From an uncultured Helicobacter sp. (GTDB lineage: Bacteria; Campylobacterota; Campylobacteria; Campylobacterales; Helicobacteraceae), in contig CALVBL010000017.1 in the NCBI GenBank assembly GCA_944325775.1, positions 1 through 33,967 on the forward strand: DNA of 33,967 nucleotides. The letters run 5' to 3'. The notes under the pieces are model-generated. The model made no database searches. It worked only from the letters and a program-made list of their open reading frames with translations, and was not told the origin of the DNA. Made by a program: the position numbers and the translations under genes. Below are positions 33,892 through 33,967 of this stretch, piece after piece (position 1 is the stretch's first letter; every line of letters begins with the position of its first letter).

Positions 33892-33967
33892 CCCCATCCC
33901 TGCATCGACCTACATTCCCACACCTGAAAGGTGCAGTATCATCAGCGAAGAGGAGCTTAACTGCCAG
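33892..33967 (-). rRNA. rrf: 5S ribosomal RNA, 3' part (5' end outside window)
   Basis: On the minus strand the sequence contains the 5S landmarks CAGTTAAGCTC, GATGATACTGC and GTGGGAATGTAGGTC, ending with GCAGGGATGGGG. This order matches the second half of bacterial 5S rRNA (loop B, helix III-IV and helix V). The 5' half lies beyond the right edge, so a 23S gene is expected next (23S-5S arrangement is usual in Helicobacter). The exact 3' end is approximate, within a few bases of 33892. Confidence 0.93.

Noticed and set aside
1..33967. CRISPR arrays, insertion sequences, prophage or toxin-antitoxin genes
   Set aside because: I looked for spaced direct repeats, transposase motifs and paired small ORFs; none was found.

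Overview
The window reads as chromosomal DNA of an epsilonproteobacterium, most likely a non-pylori (enterohepatic-type) Helicobacter. Several gene blocks keep the order I remember from H. pylori: tgt / TrkA-like gene / aroB / mscS; tolB-pal-cpoB-slyD; csd4 beside a flagellin-like FliS partner; and folK-flhF-flhG-(small membrane protein)-fliA-fliM-fliY-(HugZ-like). Unlike H. pylori, it also carries metE and metF. Protein sequences, ribosome binding sites and start spacing all fit this group. The species assignment is inference.

Layout. 1-4103 (minus): TTG-started TrkA-like gene, aroB and a mechanosensitive channel that runs off the left edge. 4243-5364 (plus): tgt. 5365-5610: unusually structured intergenic DNA with a 102-nt RNA-like fold. 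5611-6825 (minus): flavodoxin and recO. 6967-10314 (minus): tolB, pal, cpoB, slyD (envelope integrity plus a metal-binding PPIase). 10425-12616 (minus): a TIGR02757 protein and the cell-shape carboxypeptidase csd4. 12741-16434 (plus): a flagellin-like gene behind a good sigma-54 promoter, then gltX2 and a DUF4153-type membrane protein with a short upstream ORF overlapping its start. 16816-18533 (minus): DUF507 protein and carA. 18591-19331 (minus): periplasmic thiol-disulfide protein. 19404-25733 (plus): folK plus the flagellar regulatory and switch operon. 25777-27874 (minus): amino-acid ABC permeases and ATPase without a binding protein. 28177-31432 (plus): metE-metF behind two identical palindromic sites. 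31433-33967: AT-rich, variable-looking end with a phase-variable methyltransferase (G10 tract, out of frame here), a secreted Cys-rich protein of unknown role, and the 3' part of a 5S rRNA gene.

How the genes work together. The largest functional theme is motility. FlhF and FlhG set flagellar position and number, FliA is sigma-28, FliM and FliY are switch proteins, and the flagellin-like gene lies behind a sigma-54 promoter. MetE and MetF make methionine from homocysteine using methyl groups from folate; FolK feeds folate synthesis. CpoB, Pal, TolB and Csd4 act on the envelope and cell shape.

The signals least explained by ordinary annotation are: (1) the seven-base near-palindrome AGAWTCT, which I counted by eye about 90 times, in and between genes; (2) the RNA-like fold between tgt and fldA; (3) the twin operator in front of metE; (4) the G-tract switch in the methyltransferase; (5) the link of gltX2 to a flagellar sigma-54 promoter.
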